Shown here piece by piece: positions 32,848 to 39,748 of a stretch of DNA of 41,039 nucleotides. Position 1 is the first letter of the stretch. Every line of letters begins with the position of its first letter. The position numbers were made by a program, and so were the translations under genes. The notes beneath the pieces were generated by a model, which ran no database searches, was not told the origin of the DNA, and worked only from the letters and a program-made list of their open reading frames with translations. Source of the stretch: Chlorobium sp. (GTDB lineage: Bacteria > Bacteroidota > Chlorobiia > Chlorobiales > Chlorobiaceae); the NCBI GenBank assembly GCA_028282595.1, contig JANQHQ010000045.1, positions 1 to 41,039 on the forward strand. The letters run 5' to 3'.

Positions 32848-32991
32848 AGGGCACCTCTATTTATTTATTCCGCGTTTCAATTGCTTCGTTGAGCGGTGCT
32901 CAAAATCCTCATGTACTCTGTGTACACTCCGGTTTCTCCGCTCCGTTCGCCTTGCACTTGAACCGCTCATGACAAGTAATAGAGGTGCCCT
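32848..32991 (+). repeat. MITE-like repeat, copy H (complete, 144 bp)
   Basis: A perfect 14-bp terminal inverted repeat, AGGGCACCTCTATT at the left and AATAGAGGTGCCCT at the right, encloses the same scaffold as copy A (TTTATTCCGCGTTTCAATTG, CAAAATCCTCAT, CTCCGTTCGCCTTGCA, CTCATGACAA). The TCCCGA hairpins are replaced: TGTACTCTGTGTACA takes the place of the second, and TGAGCGGT pairs at a distance with ACCGCTCA. Its last base abuts the stop codon of the ArsA-like ATPase gene on the other strand. No clean target duplication is visible. Confidence 0.9.
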
Positions 32992-34146
32992 TCAGTTAGC
33001 GAACGTGATGTTGAGATGCCCCTGGTCGAAATCGGCGCCTTCCGTCTTCCTGCCGATCAGGATGTTCGGCAGCACGATGCTCTTCCTGAAGTTGTTGATA
33101 TCGACAAGCAGCTCGTCGCCCTTGATGTTGACGTTGAGCTTGGTGATCTCGACGTTCGGCAGATGCAGGCGCAGAACGTACTTGCCGTCCACCTTTTCCA
33201 GCACCTGGGTTTTTTCCTCCTTGTAGAGGATATCGTCCGGTTTCGAGCCGTCGAAAATCTGACTGCTCAGGGCGTGAAGCTGGTCGGTCCTGATCACCTC
33301 GTGCGGTGCCTGCGAGGCTTTGAGAATGGGAATCGGATAGAAACAGTCGTCGATGACCTTGAGATACTTCCGCTGCTGGGCAATGAGACTGGTCAGGTAG
33401 TCGTCGGAAGAGTGCTGCGGCAGGATCTTGTTGACCACGACCGCATCGAGCTTGTAGCCGAAAAGATTGAGATAGGTCTGAACTCGAAGCGCTTCCTTGA
33501 TGACCATGTTTTCGGGATTGACCACGACGCGGAAGGTGGTGACCCCTTTATCCTGCAACATGCCGTGCAGTTCCTTCATGTGCTCGTTGACTTCCGGCAT
33601 GAGCTTGAAGATGTTCTTCTTCGGCATGAAGCGGTTCAGCAGAGGAGCCGCGAAACCTATCGCCTTGGTGTGCCATCCGCCGATTTTCTCCGAATACCAG
33701 CCGTAGGACTCCGGCATGCCGAGAAGCCGCATCGTTTCACCGGTCGGCGCGGCGTCGACGACGATCGCGTCATACTTGCCGGACTTGGCGGCTTTCCAGA
33801 TATGACGAAGACTGATCATCTCTTCCATACCGGGCACGACCGCCAACTCTTCCGCAACGACCTCGCTCGCACCGTCGTTGACCAGAATGGCTGAAAAATA
33901 GGAGTACAACTCCGTCCAGTTCTCCCTGATCTCCGCCAGGACGTTCACTTCCATGGCGAACAGATTTTTTTCGACCTCCACCGCTTTCGGGTTAAGCTCA
34001 ACACCCAGGGCGTCCGCAAGACTGTGGGCGACGTCGGTACTCATGATCAGGACCCGTTTGCCGCTCCGCGCGATCGCCGTTGCAGTAGCAGCGGAAACAG
34101 TCGTTTTGCCGACGCCTCCTTTCCCCAGATAAAGAATGATTCTCAT
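32992..34146 (-). CDS. ArsA/Get3-family ATPase with C-terminal HSP20-like domain (chlorosome locus, copy 1)
   Basis: This 384-residue P-loop ATPase has the deviant Walker A GKGGVGKTT at residues 8-16, switch I-type MSTDVAHSLADALG and A-type motif DAAPTGETMRLLGMP. A single ATPase domain makes a dimer likely, as in Get3. The Get3 zinc CXXC pair is not seen. The last 80 residues (YVLRLHLPNVEITKLNV to LNITFAN) fit the ArsA-associated HSP20-like beta-sandwich. There is no ars operon nearby, so arsenite efflux is unlikely; a chaperone or targeting role for chlorosome proteins is an inference from position. It starts 14 bases after the PH-like gene and ends exactly at repeat copy H. Confidence 0.85.
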   Translation of the reverse strand: MRIILYLGKGGVGKTTVSAATATAIARSGKRVLIMSTDVAHSLADALGVELNPKAVEVEKNLFAMEVNVLAEIRENWTELYSYFSAILVNDGASEVVAEELAVVPGMEEMISLRHIWKAAKSGKYDAIVVDAAPTGETMRLLGMPESYGWYSEKIGGWHTKAIGFAAPLLNRFMPKKNIFKLMPEVNEHMKELHGMLQDKGVTTFRVVVNPENMVIKEALRVQTYLNLFGYKLDAVVVNKILPQHSSDDYLTSLIAQQRKYLKVIDDCFYPIPILKASQAPHEVIRTDQLHALSSQIFDGSKPDDILYKEEKTQVLEKVDGKYVLRLHLPNVEITKLNVNIKGDELLVDINNFRKSIVLPNILIGRKTEGADFDQGHLNITFAN

Positions 34147-34160
34147 GTTGTGTACTGAAA

Positions 34161-35609
34161 CTATTGAGTGGACTTTGCCTTGATTGCTTTCTTCTTGAGA
34201 GTCTCGTCGGCAGCCGGACCGTCAGGAGCTTTATCGGAGTCCTCCGCTCCGGACGGCACTCCGGGAGCTTCCTGACCGGCTGGAGCCGGCGGGGAATCGG
34301 CGACATCCCGGCCGGCGGCTTTGATGTTGATCTTTTTTCTGCGGACGCCACCGGCCGGGTTTTCTTCAGACGACTCACCGGAAGGCGTGTGAGGCGCGTT
34401 CTCCGGACCTTCGCCGAGGGCATCGGCGAGCATCTCTTCGGAGATCACCGGGGGCTCGTCGTCGGCCTGATCGGTCTGAATCTTTATTTTCTTGCGGCGC
34501 ACCGTTCCGGGATCGGCTTCGGCCGGCGGCACGGGAAGACCGTCGAAAGAGTCCTCAGCTCCGGGCTTCCCGTCGGGCGCACCCTGAGCGGGCTTCTTGG
34601 TTCCGGGTGCGAAACTCGTCGTCATCTTGAGCATCTTGCCGACGGAACCGAGAATACCGTCGTTCTTGACGGCTGTCTGGATAGCGTTGAGCACGAACTT
34701 TTCAGCCTTCGGATTGTCCGCTATGTTGGCGATCAGTTCGTTGACCGCCGTAAGAACCGTGGCGACGTCGTTCGGCACATGTTGAAGATCCTTCATGACC
34801 TGGTCGCGGAACTTGAACGGCGCGTCCCCGACCAGTTCCTTCAGATTGGCGGCGATGCGTTTCAGCGCCTCGGGGTCGGTCGGCAGCATTCCCTCGAGCG
34901 CCTTGGGCATTTCCGGCATCCCCTGGCGTCCGGACGAGGCGTACTGACGGGAATCGTAAGCCCCCTGCTGTGGGGGCGGTTGCTGCAGGGGAGAAGCCGA
35001 TGGACCTCCCGTAGTCCGGTACTGCTCCAGAAGATCCTCGCCGTAACCGATGGGATTGTTCTGCGGCTGCTGATGGGCCGAGGCGGCGGGCGGTGTCAGG
35101 GCGAGCGGTTTTGGAGGGCAGGTCGCTACGGCCGACTGGAAGATCCGCTCGGCGATGTCGTCGGGAATCTCCTGCCTGAAACCGCTGCCGAGATAGGTTT
35201 CTATAGCGGACTCGATTATGGTATGCAGCATAACGATCTTCTCGGCCTCGCCAACCTCGACCATATCGAAAATCACATAGACCGCCTCCTTATCCTCCCT
35301 GCGGATGCGGAGATTGAGTGTCGCGAAATCGCCGTCCTTGTTGCGGCTGTTGATCGAAACCGCTCCGAGGGTGAATCTGTCGAGGTAATCCTTGGTGGCG
35401 CCTCTCGCCCAGAGGTATACCGCCCTGTCGGAGTATATCAGATAATCCTGGTATGCGATGTTGCCGACGCGCTCCTGGTGCGACTCGTAAAACACCCCGT
35501 CGAAAAACGCGATCGGACGCTCCCCGGCATGCAGCATCCGGTTCTGGAAGAACTCCGCAACATCGTTCAGCTCTGTGTGTCCCGATACATACGTAGAAAT
35601 AGTCGCCAT
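34161..35609 (-). CDS. Unknown protein: PH-like N-terminus, disordered region and repeated basic motifs
   Basis: This 482-residue protein is not a recognised named family. Residues about 20-145 (ERPIAFFDGVFYE, YLIYSDRAVYLWARGA, DRFTLGAVSINSRN, ATLNLRIRREDKEAVYVIFD) have the strand order of a bacterial PH-like domain. Residues 170-240 are Pro/Gln-rich and likely disordered; 240-345 is helical (LKELVGDAPFKFRDQVMKDL, NAIQTAVKNDGIL). The C-terminus carries three spaced basic motifs: TVRRKKIKIQ, GVRRKKINIK and TLKKKAIKAK, separated by acidic Pro/Glu/Asp stretches. It lies between the csmA terminators and an ArsA-like ATPase, which it precedes by 14 bases. A scaffold or adaptor in chlorosome assembly is a reasonable guess. 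Confidence 0.7.
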   Translation of the reverse strand: MATISTYVSGHTELNDVAEFFQNRMLHAGERPIAFFDGVFYESHQERVGNIAYQDYLIYSDRAVYLWARGATKDYLDRFTLGAVSINSRNKDGDFATLNLRIRREDKEAVYVIFDMVEVGEAEKIVMLHTIIESAIETYLGSGFRQEIPDDIAERIFQSAVATCPPKPLALTPPAASAHQQPQNNPIGYGEDLLEQYRTTGGPSASPLQQPPPQQGAYDSRQYASSGRQGMPEMPKALEGMLPTDPEALKRIAANLKELVGDAPFKFRDQVMKDLQHVPNDVATVLTAVNELIANIADNPKAEKFVLNAIQTAVKNDGILGSVGKMLKMTTSFAPGTKKPAQGAPDGKPGAEDSFDGLPVPPAEADPGTVRRKKIKIQTDQADDEPPVISEEMLADALGEGPENAPHTPSGESSEENPAGGVRRKKINIKAAGRDVADSPPAPAGQEAPGVPSGAEDSDKAPDGPAADETLKKKAIKAKSTQ

Positions 35610-35704
35610 CTCAAGCCCTGTCGCTTTGCATGAGTTTCTGGTAAGGTAGTGAAAGGATAAAAATATGAAAACAAATAGAAATTATATAATCGCGGCGTAA
35701 GACG

Positions 35705-35734
35705 AAAAAGCCGCGCACCGTCCCGGTGCGCGGC
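35705..35734 (-). terminator. Strong intrinsic terminator
   Basis: A perfect 10-bp stem GCCGCGCACC/GGTGCGCGGC with a 5-base loop is followed on the minus strand by TTTTTCG. It stands between csmA and the PH-like gene and is the second of two tandem terminators. Confidence 0.92.
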
Positions 35735-35868
35735 ACCCTCCCGGACCGTTCTTCAGCCCGGAAGGAGAGGACATCTCGTAACAGCAGGATGCGCGAGGAG
35801 AGAGCGTCCGCATGCGGATCGACCGCGACGCCGGAATAGACGACGGTACGCAGGCGCGCCGCAAGCAC
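35735..35868 (-). other. Segment between two tandem terminators; possible small RNA, no gene seen
   Basis: The 35610-35933 gap holds two terminators on the same strand with about 134 bases between. That stretch is GC-rich, contains the perfect palindrome TCCGCATGCGGA (35807-35818), and has an open frame of low quality that reads through the second terminator, so it is not called a gene. It could be a small RNA that ends at the second terminator, or simply spacer. No promoter was identified. Confidence 0.25.
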
Positions 35869-35869
35869 G

Positions 35870-35909
35870 AAAAAAAGAAAGGCAGTGAAAGCCCTATGCC
35901 GTCACTGCC
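35870..35909 (-). terminator. Intrinsic terminator of csmA
   Basis: On the minus strand, an 8-bp perfect stem GGCAGTGA/TCACTGCC with a 13-base loop is followed by TTTCTTTTTTTCG. It starts 25 bases after the csmA stop. Confidence 0.88.
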
Positions 35910-35933
35910 TCCTGCATGTGCATGCCTGGATGC

Positions 35934-36179
35934 TTACTTGGCGAATTTGGATTCAACCACTTTGGTCGGAACGGCAAAACCCGAAACTTCGGGCGAAGAA
36001 CCGCGAAGGCTTCCGCCGCCGCCGCCCATGCTGCCATAAGCATTGCGGTTGATCCTCATTGTGCCTTTGCCGAGAGAATCAAAGAGCATACCGACGGTCT
36101 CCCAGTGACCCTCGACCATTACCTCGAAGATACGGCCGGCTGCAGCGAGGATATCGGTAAATACGCCTCCTCCACTCAT
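35934..36179 (-). CDS. csmA: Chlorosome baseplate protein CsmA precursor
   Basis: This 81-residue precursor is the main protein of the chlorosome baseplate, which binds bacteriochlorophyll a and passes energy from the antenna to the FMO protein. MSGGGVFTDILAAAGRIFEV, VEGHWETVGMLFDSLGKG (His25-Trp26, the presumed pigment site) and MRINRNAYGSMGG are almost identical to known CsmA. As recalled, the C-terminal about 20 residues are removed in maturation; the tail VPTKVVESKFAK fits. The glycine run after SM is longer than in the Chlorobaculum tepidum protein as recalled. The start has an AAAGGAGGA site, among the strongest in the window, as expected for an abundant protein. Confidence 0.98.
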   Translation of the reverse strand: MSGGGVFTDILAAAGRIFEVMVEGHWETVGMLFDSLGKGTMRINRNAYGSMGGGGGSLRGSSPEVSGFAVPTKVVESKFAK

Positions 36180-36211
36180 AACTCCTCCTTTTGGAATTTA
36201 ATTATTGGAAA

Positions 36212-36247
36212 GTTTACCAGTATAAGGAAAAAGAAACTTTGAACTAA
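36212..36247 (-). promoter_or_regulatory. Candidate promoter of csmA alone
   Basis: TATACT (36219-36224, minus strand) lies about 40 bases before the csmA ATG and downstream of the intercistronic terminator. The -35 region at a 17-base spacing (TTAGTT) is poor. A start near 36212 and an end at the 35870-35909 terminator would give a short csmA-only mRNA. Confidence 0.4.
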
Positions 36248-36262
36248 TTTACGGTAATTCAC

Positions 36263-36330
36263 AAAAAAACACAAACAAAATCAGTTGCGGCTCCCCGCGC
36301 AGAAAACATCGGCGTCCGCACGTGTTTGTG
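36263..36330 (-). terminator. Terminator- or attenuator-like structure between csmC and csmA
   Basis: On the minus strand CACAAACA (36323-36330) pairs with TGTTTGTG (36270-36277), with an inner TGCGG/CCGCA stem, and a run of seven T follows at once. The stem is long and bulged, so termination is likely partial, which would uncouple csmC and csmA levels. Confidence 0.6.
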
Positions 36331-36345
36331 TCCCTCCAGGTGGAA

Positions 36346-36765
36346 TTACTTCTTTCCGGCAGCCTTCTTGAGCGAGCCGGTGACGCCCTTGACGGCTTCG
36401 GAAGCCGAAACGCCCGCATCGCCGATCGCGGTCGCGGCGTTGTCGGTAACGTTCTCGACATTCCTCACGGCGTCGTTGTAGAGATCGCCCGCGGAGCGCG
36501 AAACGTCTTTCACGGTGATGGCAACCCTGTCGATGGTATCGCCCACAACGCCGCTCGTGCTGCCAAGCAACCTGCCGACACCCGTTGCATCGGCCAGGGA
36601 ACTGACGGTGCCCGTGACGGTTTCCACAACGTTTCCGGCAAGTTCCAGCCCGCCGACTACGGCGCTCTGCCCGGTAAGCAAGGCACCCTCGGCAAGAAAG
36701 GTGAGGCGGTCGGTCAGTTCAAGGTCCTTGAACTCCTTACGAAGCTTCTGGTAGGATTCGGTCAT
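36346..36765 (-). CDS. csmC: Chlorosome envelope protein CsmC
   Basis: This 139-residue protein of the chlorosome envelope is encoded directly before csmA, as known for green sulfur bacteria. The N-terminus MTESYQKLRKEFKDLELTDR leads to a hydrophobic/small-residue middle (ALLTGQSAVVGGLELAGNVV, VSSLADATGVGRLL) and ends in a Lys-rich SLKKAAGKK. There is no signal peptide; chlorosome proteins are assembled from the cytoplasm. The ribosome site AGGGAGAG lies about 8 bases before the ATG, with a stem-loop immediately upstream. Exact role is structural; which lipid or pigment it contacts cannot be read here. Confidence 0.94.
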   Translation of the reverse strand: MTESYQKLRKEFKDLELTDRLTFLAEGALLTGQSAVVGGLELAGNVVETVTGTVSSLADATGVGRLLGSTSGVVGDTIDRVAITVKDVSRSAGDLYNDAVRNVENVTDNAATAIGDAGVSASEAVKGVTGSLKKAAGKK

Positions 36766-36782
36766 GATTTTCTCTCCCTGAA

Positions 36783-36801
36783 AGGGCTTGCGGCAAGCCC
36801 T
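36783..36801 (-). promoter_or_regulatory. Stem-loop in the csmC 5' leader
   Basis: AGGGCTTG/CAAGCCCT, a perfect 8-bp stem with a 3-base loop, ends three bases before the CAGGGAGAG ribosome site of csmC. It could protect the mRNA 5' end or, because its CCCT can pair with AGGG of the ribosome site, alter initiation. Confidence 0.6.
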
Positions 36802-36889
36802 GTTATTGATTGTTACAAGTAAGGTATAGAAAAAAAGTAACGAAAAATTTATCCGCGGTCAAACGACCCCGGAGTCTTCCTGCGCCACT

Positions 36890-38110
36890 CTATCCCCGGC
36901 TGTACTCCTTCTTTTCCTGATAGCTGTGAACCTGGCTGTTCAGGTCGAACGGAATGTGCAGCCACTTGTCCTTGAAGACGGCGTCGCCCGGCTCCAGACC
37001 CGTCAGGCTGATCGGCAGGGTTATTATCTTGCGCTGGTTCCCGATCTGAACGAACAGCTCGTCACCCGTCACCCACACATCGATATCGACCGGATCGGCG
37101 AACATGAGCTTGAGCTGAACCTCGTAAGTATCGCCGGATCGCTCGAACTTGATCGGAGGCTCGTCGTAGACGACCTTGGCCGGATCGTTGTCGCCGTAGA
37201 TGTCTCCGGCGAAACGTTCGAGAGCCTCGAGACCGATGATCTCCTGTTCGTACATTCTGAGCTTCTTGACCGGAAGCGGCGTAAAGCCCTCCTCGATCTC
37301 GCTGAGATATTTCTGCTGGATACTTTTCCATTTTTCGAGATAACCGCTGTCCTCGCTGGTATCGAGCATCTTGTTGACGAGCACCATGTCGACATTGAAC
37401 CCGTAAAGATTGAGGTAGGTCAGCGCCCGCATGGTCTCCTTGATCGACATCTTCTCGGCGTTCATCACGAGACGCACGGTCGAATTGGTATTGTTGGTCA
37501 GGATTTCCCGGATATCCTCCAGCTCATCGAACACCTGATCGACCGAATCGATGGCGTCTTCCGGCGGAATGTAGTAGGCGATCTTGTCGGACATCTTCGA
37601 AAGCGGCTTGCTCAGCGGCTTCATGATGTACTTGTTGACATTCTTGACGGCCTTCATTCCCCAGGAAAGCGTATCGGGCAGGGAAAGCAGCCTGAGTGTT
37701 TCACCCGTCGGCGCCGTGTCGAGCACGAGAGCGTCGTAGAGACCGGCAGCCTTGTACCGTTTGATCCGCAACAGGGAAAACAGCTCCTCCATACCGGGGA
37801 GTATCGTCATTTCGTCGGCGACGACGCCCGATACGCCCTGGGCGGCGAACACCCGTGTGTAATACTTCTGTACTGCCTGCCAGTTCTGTTTCAAATCCAC
37901 GTAGGGATTTACTTCTATCGCATGCAGGTTCTCCTTGATCTTTGTCGGCTCGGGCCCAAGCGAGATATTGAAGGAATCCGACAGACTGTGAGCCGGATCC
38001 GTTGACAACACCAGCGTACGGTGGCCCATTTCGGATAAACGAACCGCTGTCGCCGCCGATACGCTTGTCTTTCCGACTCCGCCTTTGCCTGTAAAAGTTA
38101 AGATACGCAT
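36890..38110 (-). CDS. ArsA/Get3-family ATPase with C-terminal HSP20-like domain (chlorosome locus, copy 2)
   Basis: This 406-residue ATPase is a paralogue of the one at 32992-34146. Walker A is GKGGVGKTS at residues 8-16, with LSTDPAHSLSDSF and DTAPTGETLRLLSLP. A longer helical insertion (NKYIMKPLSKPLSKMSDKIA) resembles the client-binding helical part of Get3-like proteins. The C-terminus, from YEVQLKLMFADPVDIDVWV to KWLHIPFDLN, is the HSP20-like domain. No CXXC metal pair or ars operon is seen. It stands directly upstream of csmCA on the same strand, 124 bases apart, so a role in moving chlorosome proteins or lipids is suspected. Confidence 0.86.
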   Translation of the reverse strand: MRILTFTGKGGVGKTSVSAATAVRLSEMGHRTLVLSTDPAHSLSDSFNISLGPEPTKIKENLHAIEVNPYVDLKQNWQAVQKYYTRVFAAQGVSGVVADEMTILPGMEELFSLLRIKRYKAAGLYDALVLDTAPTGETLRLLSLPDTLSWGMKAVKNVNKYIMKPLSKPLSKMSDKIAYYIPPEDAIDSVDQVFDELEDIREILTNNTNSTVRLVMNAEKMSIKETMRALTYLNLYGFNVDMVLVNKMLDTSEDSGYLEKWKSIQQKYLSEIEEGFTPLPVKKLRMYEQEIIGLEALERFAGDIYGDNDPAKVVYDEPPIKFERSGDTYEVQLKLMFADPVDIDVWVTGDELFVQIGNQRKIITLPISLTGLEPGDAVFKDKWLHIPFDLNSQVHSYQEKKEYSRG

Positions 38111-38342
38111 GAACCGAGCATTGTAAGTTAGTCGATCAGAGGATACAAGATATAACTATCCCTCCATTCTACAAAAGGTCTGAACATAATAACTCTTCCA
38201 CGTTTCCTCAAAAATTTCCGGCGTTCATTTTCCATTCACGGCTTCTCTTGATATCTTGCTGAAGCAATTCGTTCACAACCGGTATATCCGGGTTCGCAAA
38301 CGACCCCCGACCGGCATTTCCGGAGGTTTTCAATTTTCATCC

Positions 38343-39140
38343 ATGCGCGCAGATTCCACGATCACGGATACCACGGCAACGGTGATATCGAGCGCCTGCC
38401 TCGGAGGAGATATCTCACTCGTCAAGCTCCACTGCCCGGACATCGCGGCAGCGGCGCGTCCGGGCAACTTCGTCAACATCAAGGTCGACCCTTGCGGCCG
38501 GCCCCTGCTCAGACGGCCGTTCTCGATCCACGATGCGGACGGAGAGACGATCGAAATCATGGCAAAATCCGTCGGCCCAGGGTCGGCCCGGCTCTGCTCC
38601 GTTCCCGCCGGTTCGGAACTGCAGGTTCTCGGGCCGCTCGGCAACGCCTTCGACATCGACTCGCCCGCGTTCGACACCGCGCTGCTTGTTTCCGGGGGCA
38701 TCGGAACCGCGCCGATGCTGTTTCTGCAGACATCGCTGCTCTCGGCCGGAAAGCGGGTCGTCAACTGTATCGGCGGCAGGAGCGCATCGGATATCAGAGC
38801 GGAGGGGCTCCTCGACTGCCGTATCGCGACCGACGACGGCTCGCAGGGTTTCCGTGGAACGGTCGTCGATCTGCTCCGCGAGAGCCTGCCGGCTCTCACC
38901 GGAAACGGCGGCGCGAAAGTTTTTTCCTGCGGCCCCAACCCCATGATCAAGGCGCTGGCATCGCTCTGCGACGAACAGGGCCTGCCCTGCGAAGCGTCGC
39001 TGGAAACCGTGATGGGTTGCGGTATCGGCATCTGCTACGGCTGCAGCGTGGAATTGAAAGACGAGTCGTACGAAGAAAACACGACCGTCCTGCTCTGCCA
39101 GGAGGGCCCGGTCGTGGACGCACGGAGACTGCTGTTATAG
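38343..39140 (+). CDS. pyrK: Dihydroorotate dehydrogenase electron-transfer subunit (PyrK)
   Basis: This 265-residue protein carries FAD and a 2Fe-2S cluster and passes electrons from dihydroorotate dehydrogenase PyrD (class 1B) to NAD. PLLRRPFSIHDADGE is the FAD-binding RxxS motif, VSGGIGTAPMLFL the pyridine-nucleotide region, and FSCGPNPMIKAL follows. The C-terminal CGIGICYGC plus the later Cys in VLLCQEGPVV are the cluster ligands. ATG 38343 gives the normal length. The divergent spacer to the ArsA-like gene (38111-38342) shows no other gene. The catalytic pyrD is not next to it; the DHOD-like gene at 754 is unlikely to be its partner. Confidence 0.93.
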   Translation: MRADSTITDTTATVISSACLGGDISLVKLHCPDIAAAARPGNFVNIKVDPCGRPLLRRPFSIHDADGETIEIMAKSVGPGSARLCSVPAGSELQVLGPLGNAFDIDSPAFDTALLVSGGIGTAPMLFLQTSLLSAGKRVVNCIGGRSASDIRAEGLLDCRIATDDGSQGFRGTVVDLLRESLPALTGNGGAKVFSCGPNPMIKALASLCDEQGLPCEASLETVMGCGIGICYGCSVELKDESYEENTTVLLCQEGPVVDARRLLL

Positions 39141-39177
39141 CTTTTCATCAACCATCACCCCAAGACCAGAAAAAACC

Positions 39178-39651
39178 ATGGCACGCGGATTGAACAAAGT
39201 AATGCTCATCGGACATCTCGGCAGCGACCCCGAAATGCGGGTGACCGCTTCGGGACAGTCGGTCGTCAACTTCACTCTCGCCACGAACGAAGGGTTCCGG
39301 GACAGCAGCGGCAACCAGCAGGAAAGAACCGAATGGCACAGAATCGTCGCCTGGGCGAAGCTTGCGGAAATCTGCAACCAGTACCTTAAAAAAGGCCGCC
39401 AGGTCTATATCGAGGGCCGCCTTCAGACAAGAAGCTGGGACGATCCGAAAAGCGGCGAAAAACGCTACACCACGGAGATCGTCTGCAGCGACATGCAGAT
39501 GCTCGGCTCCGGCAGGGAACAGGGTGCACAGGGCGACAGCGGCGGACAGTGGCAGCAGCAGCCGCAGAAAGGGGAACAACAGGAAAAGGGATACGGCGGC
39601 GGCAGCGGCGGCGGACAGCCCGACACGGAAAAAGACGATCTCCCGTTCTGA
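39178..39651 (+). CDS. ssb: Single-stranded DNA-binding protein
   Basis: This 157-residue SSB coats single-stranded DNA in replication and repair. ARGLNKVMLIGHLGSDPEMR and FTLATNEGF begin the OB fold, and YIEGRLQTRSWDD follows. A Gly/Gln-rich flexible linker (residues about 113-150) leads to the acidic tip DDLPF that docks replication and repair partners. It starts 37 bases after pyrK. Confidence 0.97.
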   Translation: MARGLNKVMLIGHLGSDPEMRVTASGQSVVNFTLATNEGFRDSSGNQQERTEWHRIVAWAKLAEICNQYLKKGRQVYIEGRLQTRSWDDPKSGEKRYTTEIVCSDMQMLGSGREQGAQGDSGGQWQQQPQKGEQQEKGYGGGSGGGQPDTEKDDLPF

Positions 39652-39748
39652 GCCTGCATCCGGTCGCGCGGTGTTCACGCATGCCGGGAAGGTGCGCGGA
39701 AAGGAGCATATTATAATTATACCATAGCGGCACGGCCCGCATACGGCA

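Noticed and set aside
35611..35868. Minus-strand frame of 85 codons after csmA
   Set aside because: It reads straight through a strong terminator, has no ribosome site and no recognisable motif.
32992..38110. Arsenite resistance by the two ArsA-like ATPases
   Set aside because: Each has one ATPase domain, not the tandem pair of classic ArsA. No ArsB, ArsC, ArsD or ArsR is nearby, and the metal-binding cysteines are not seen.
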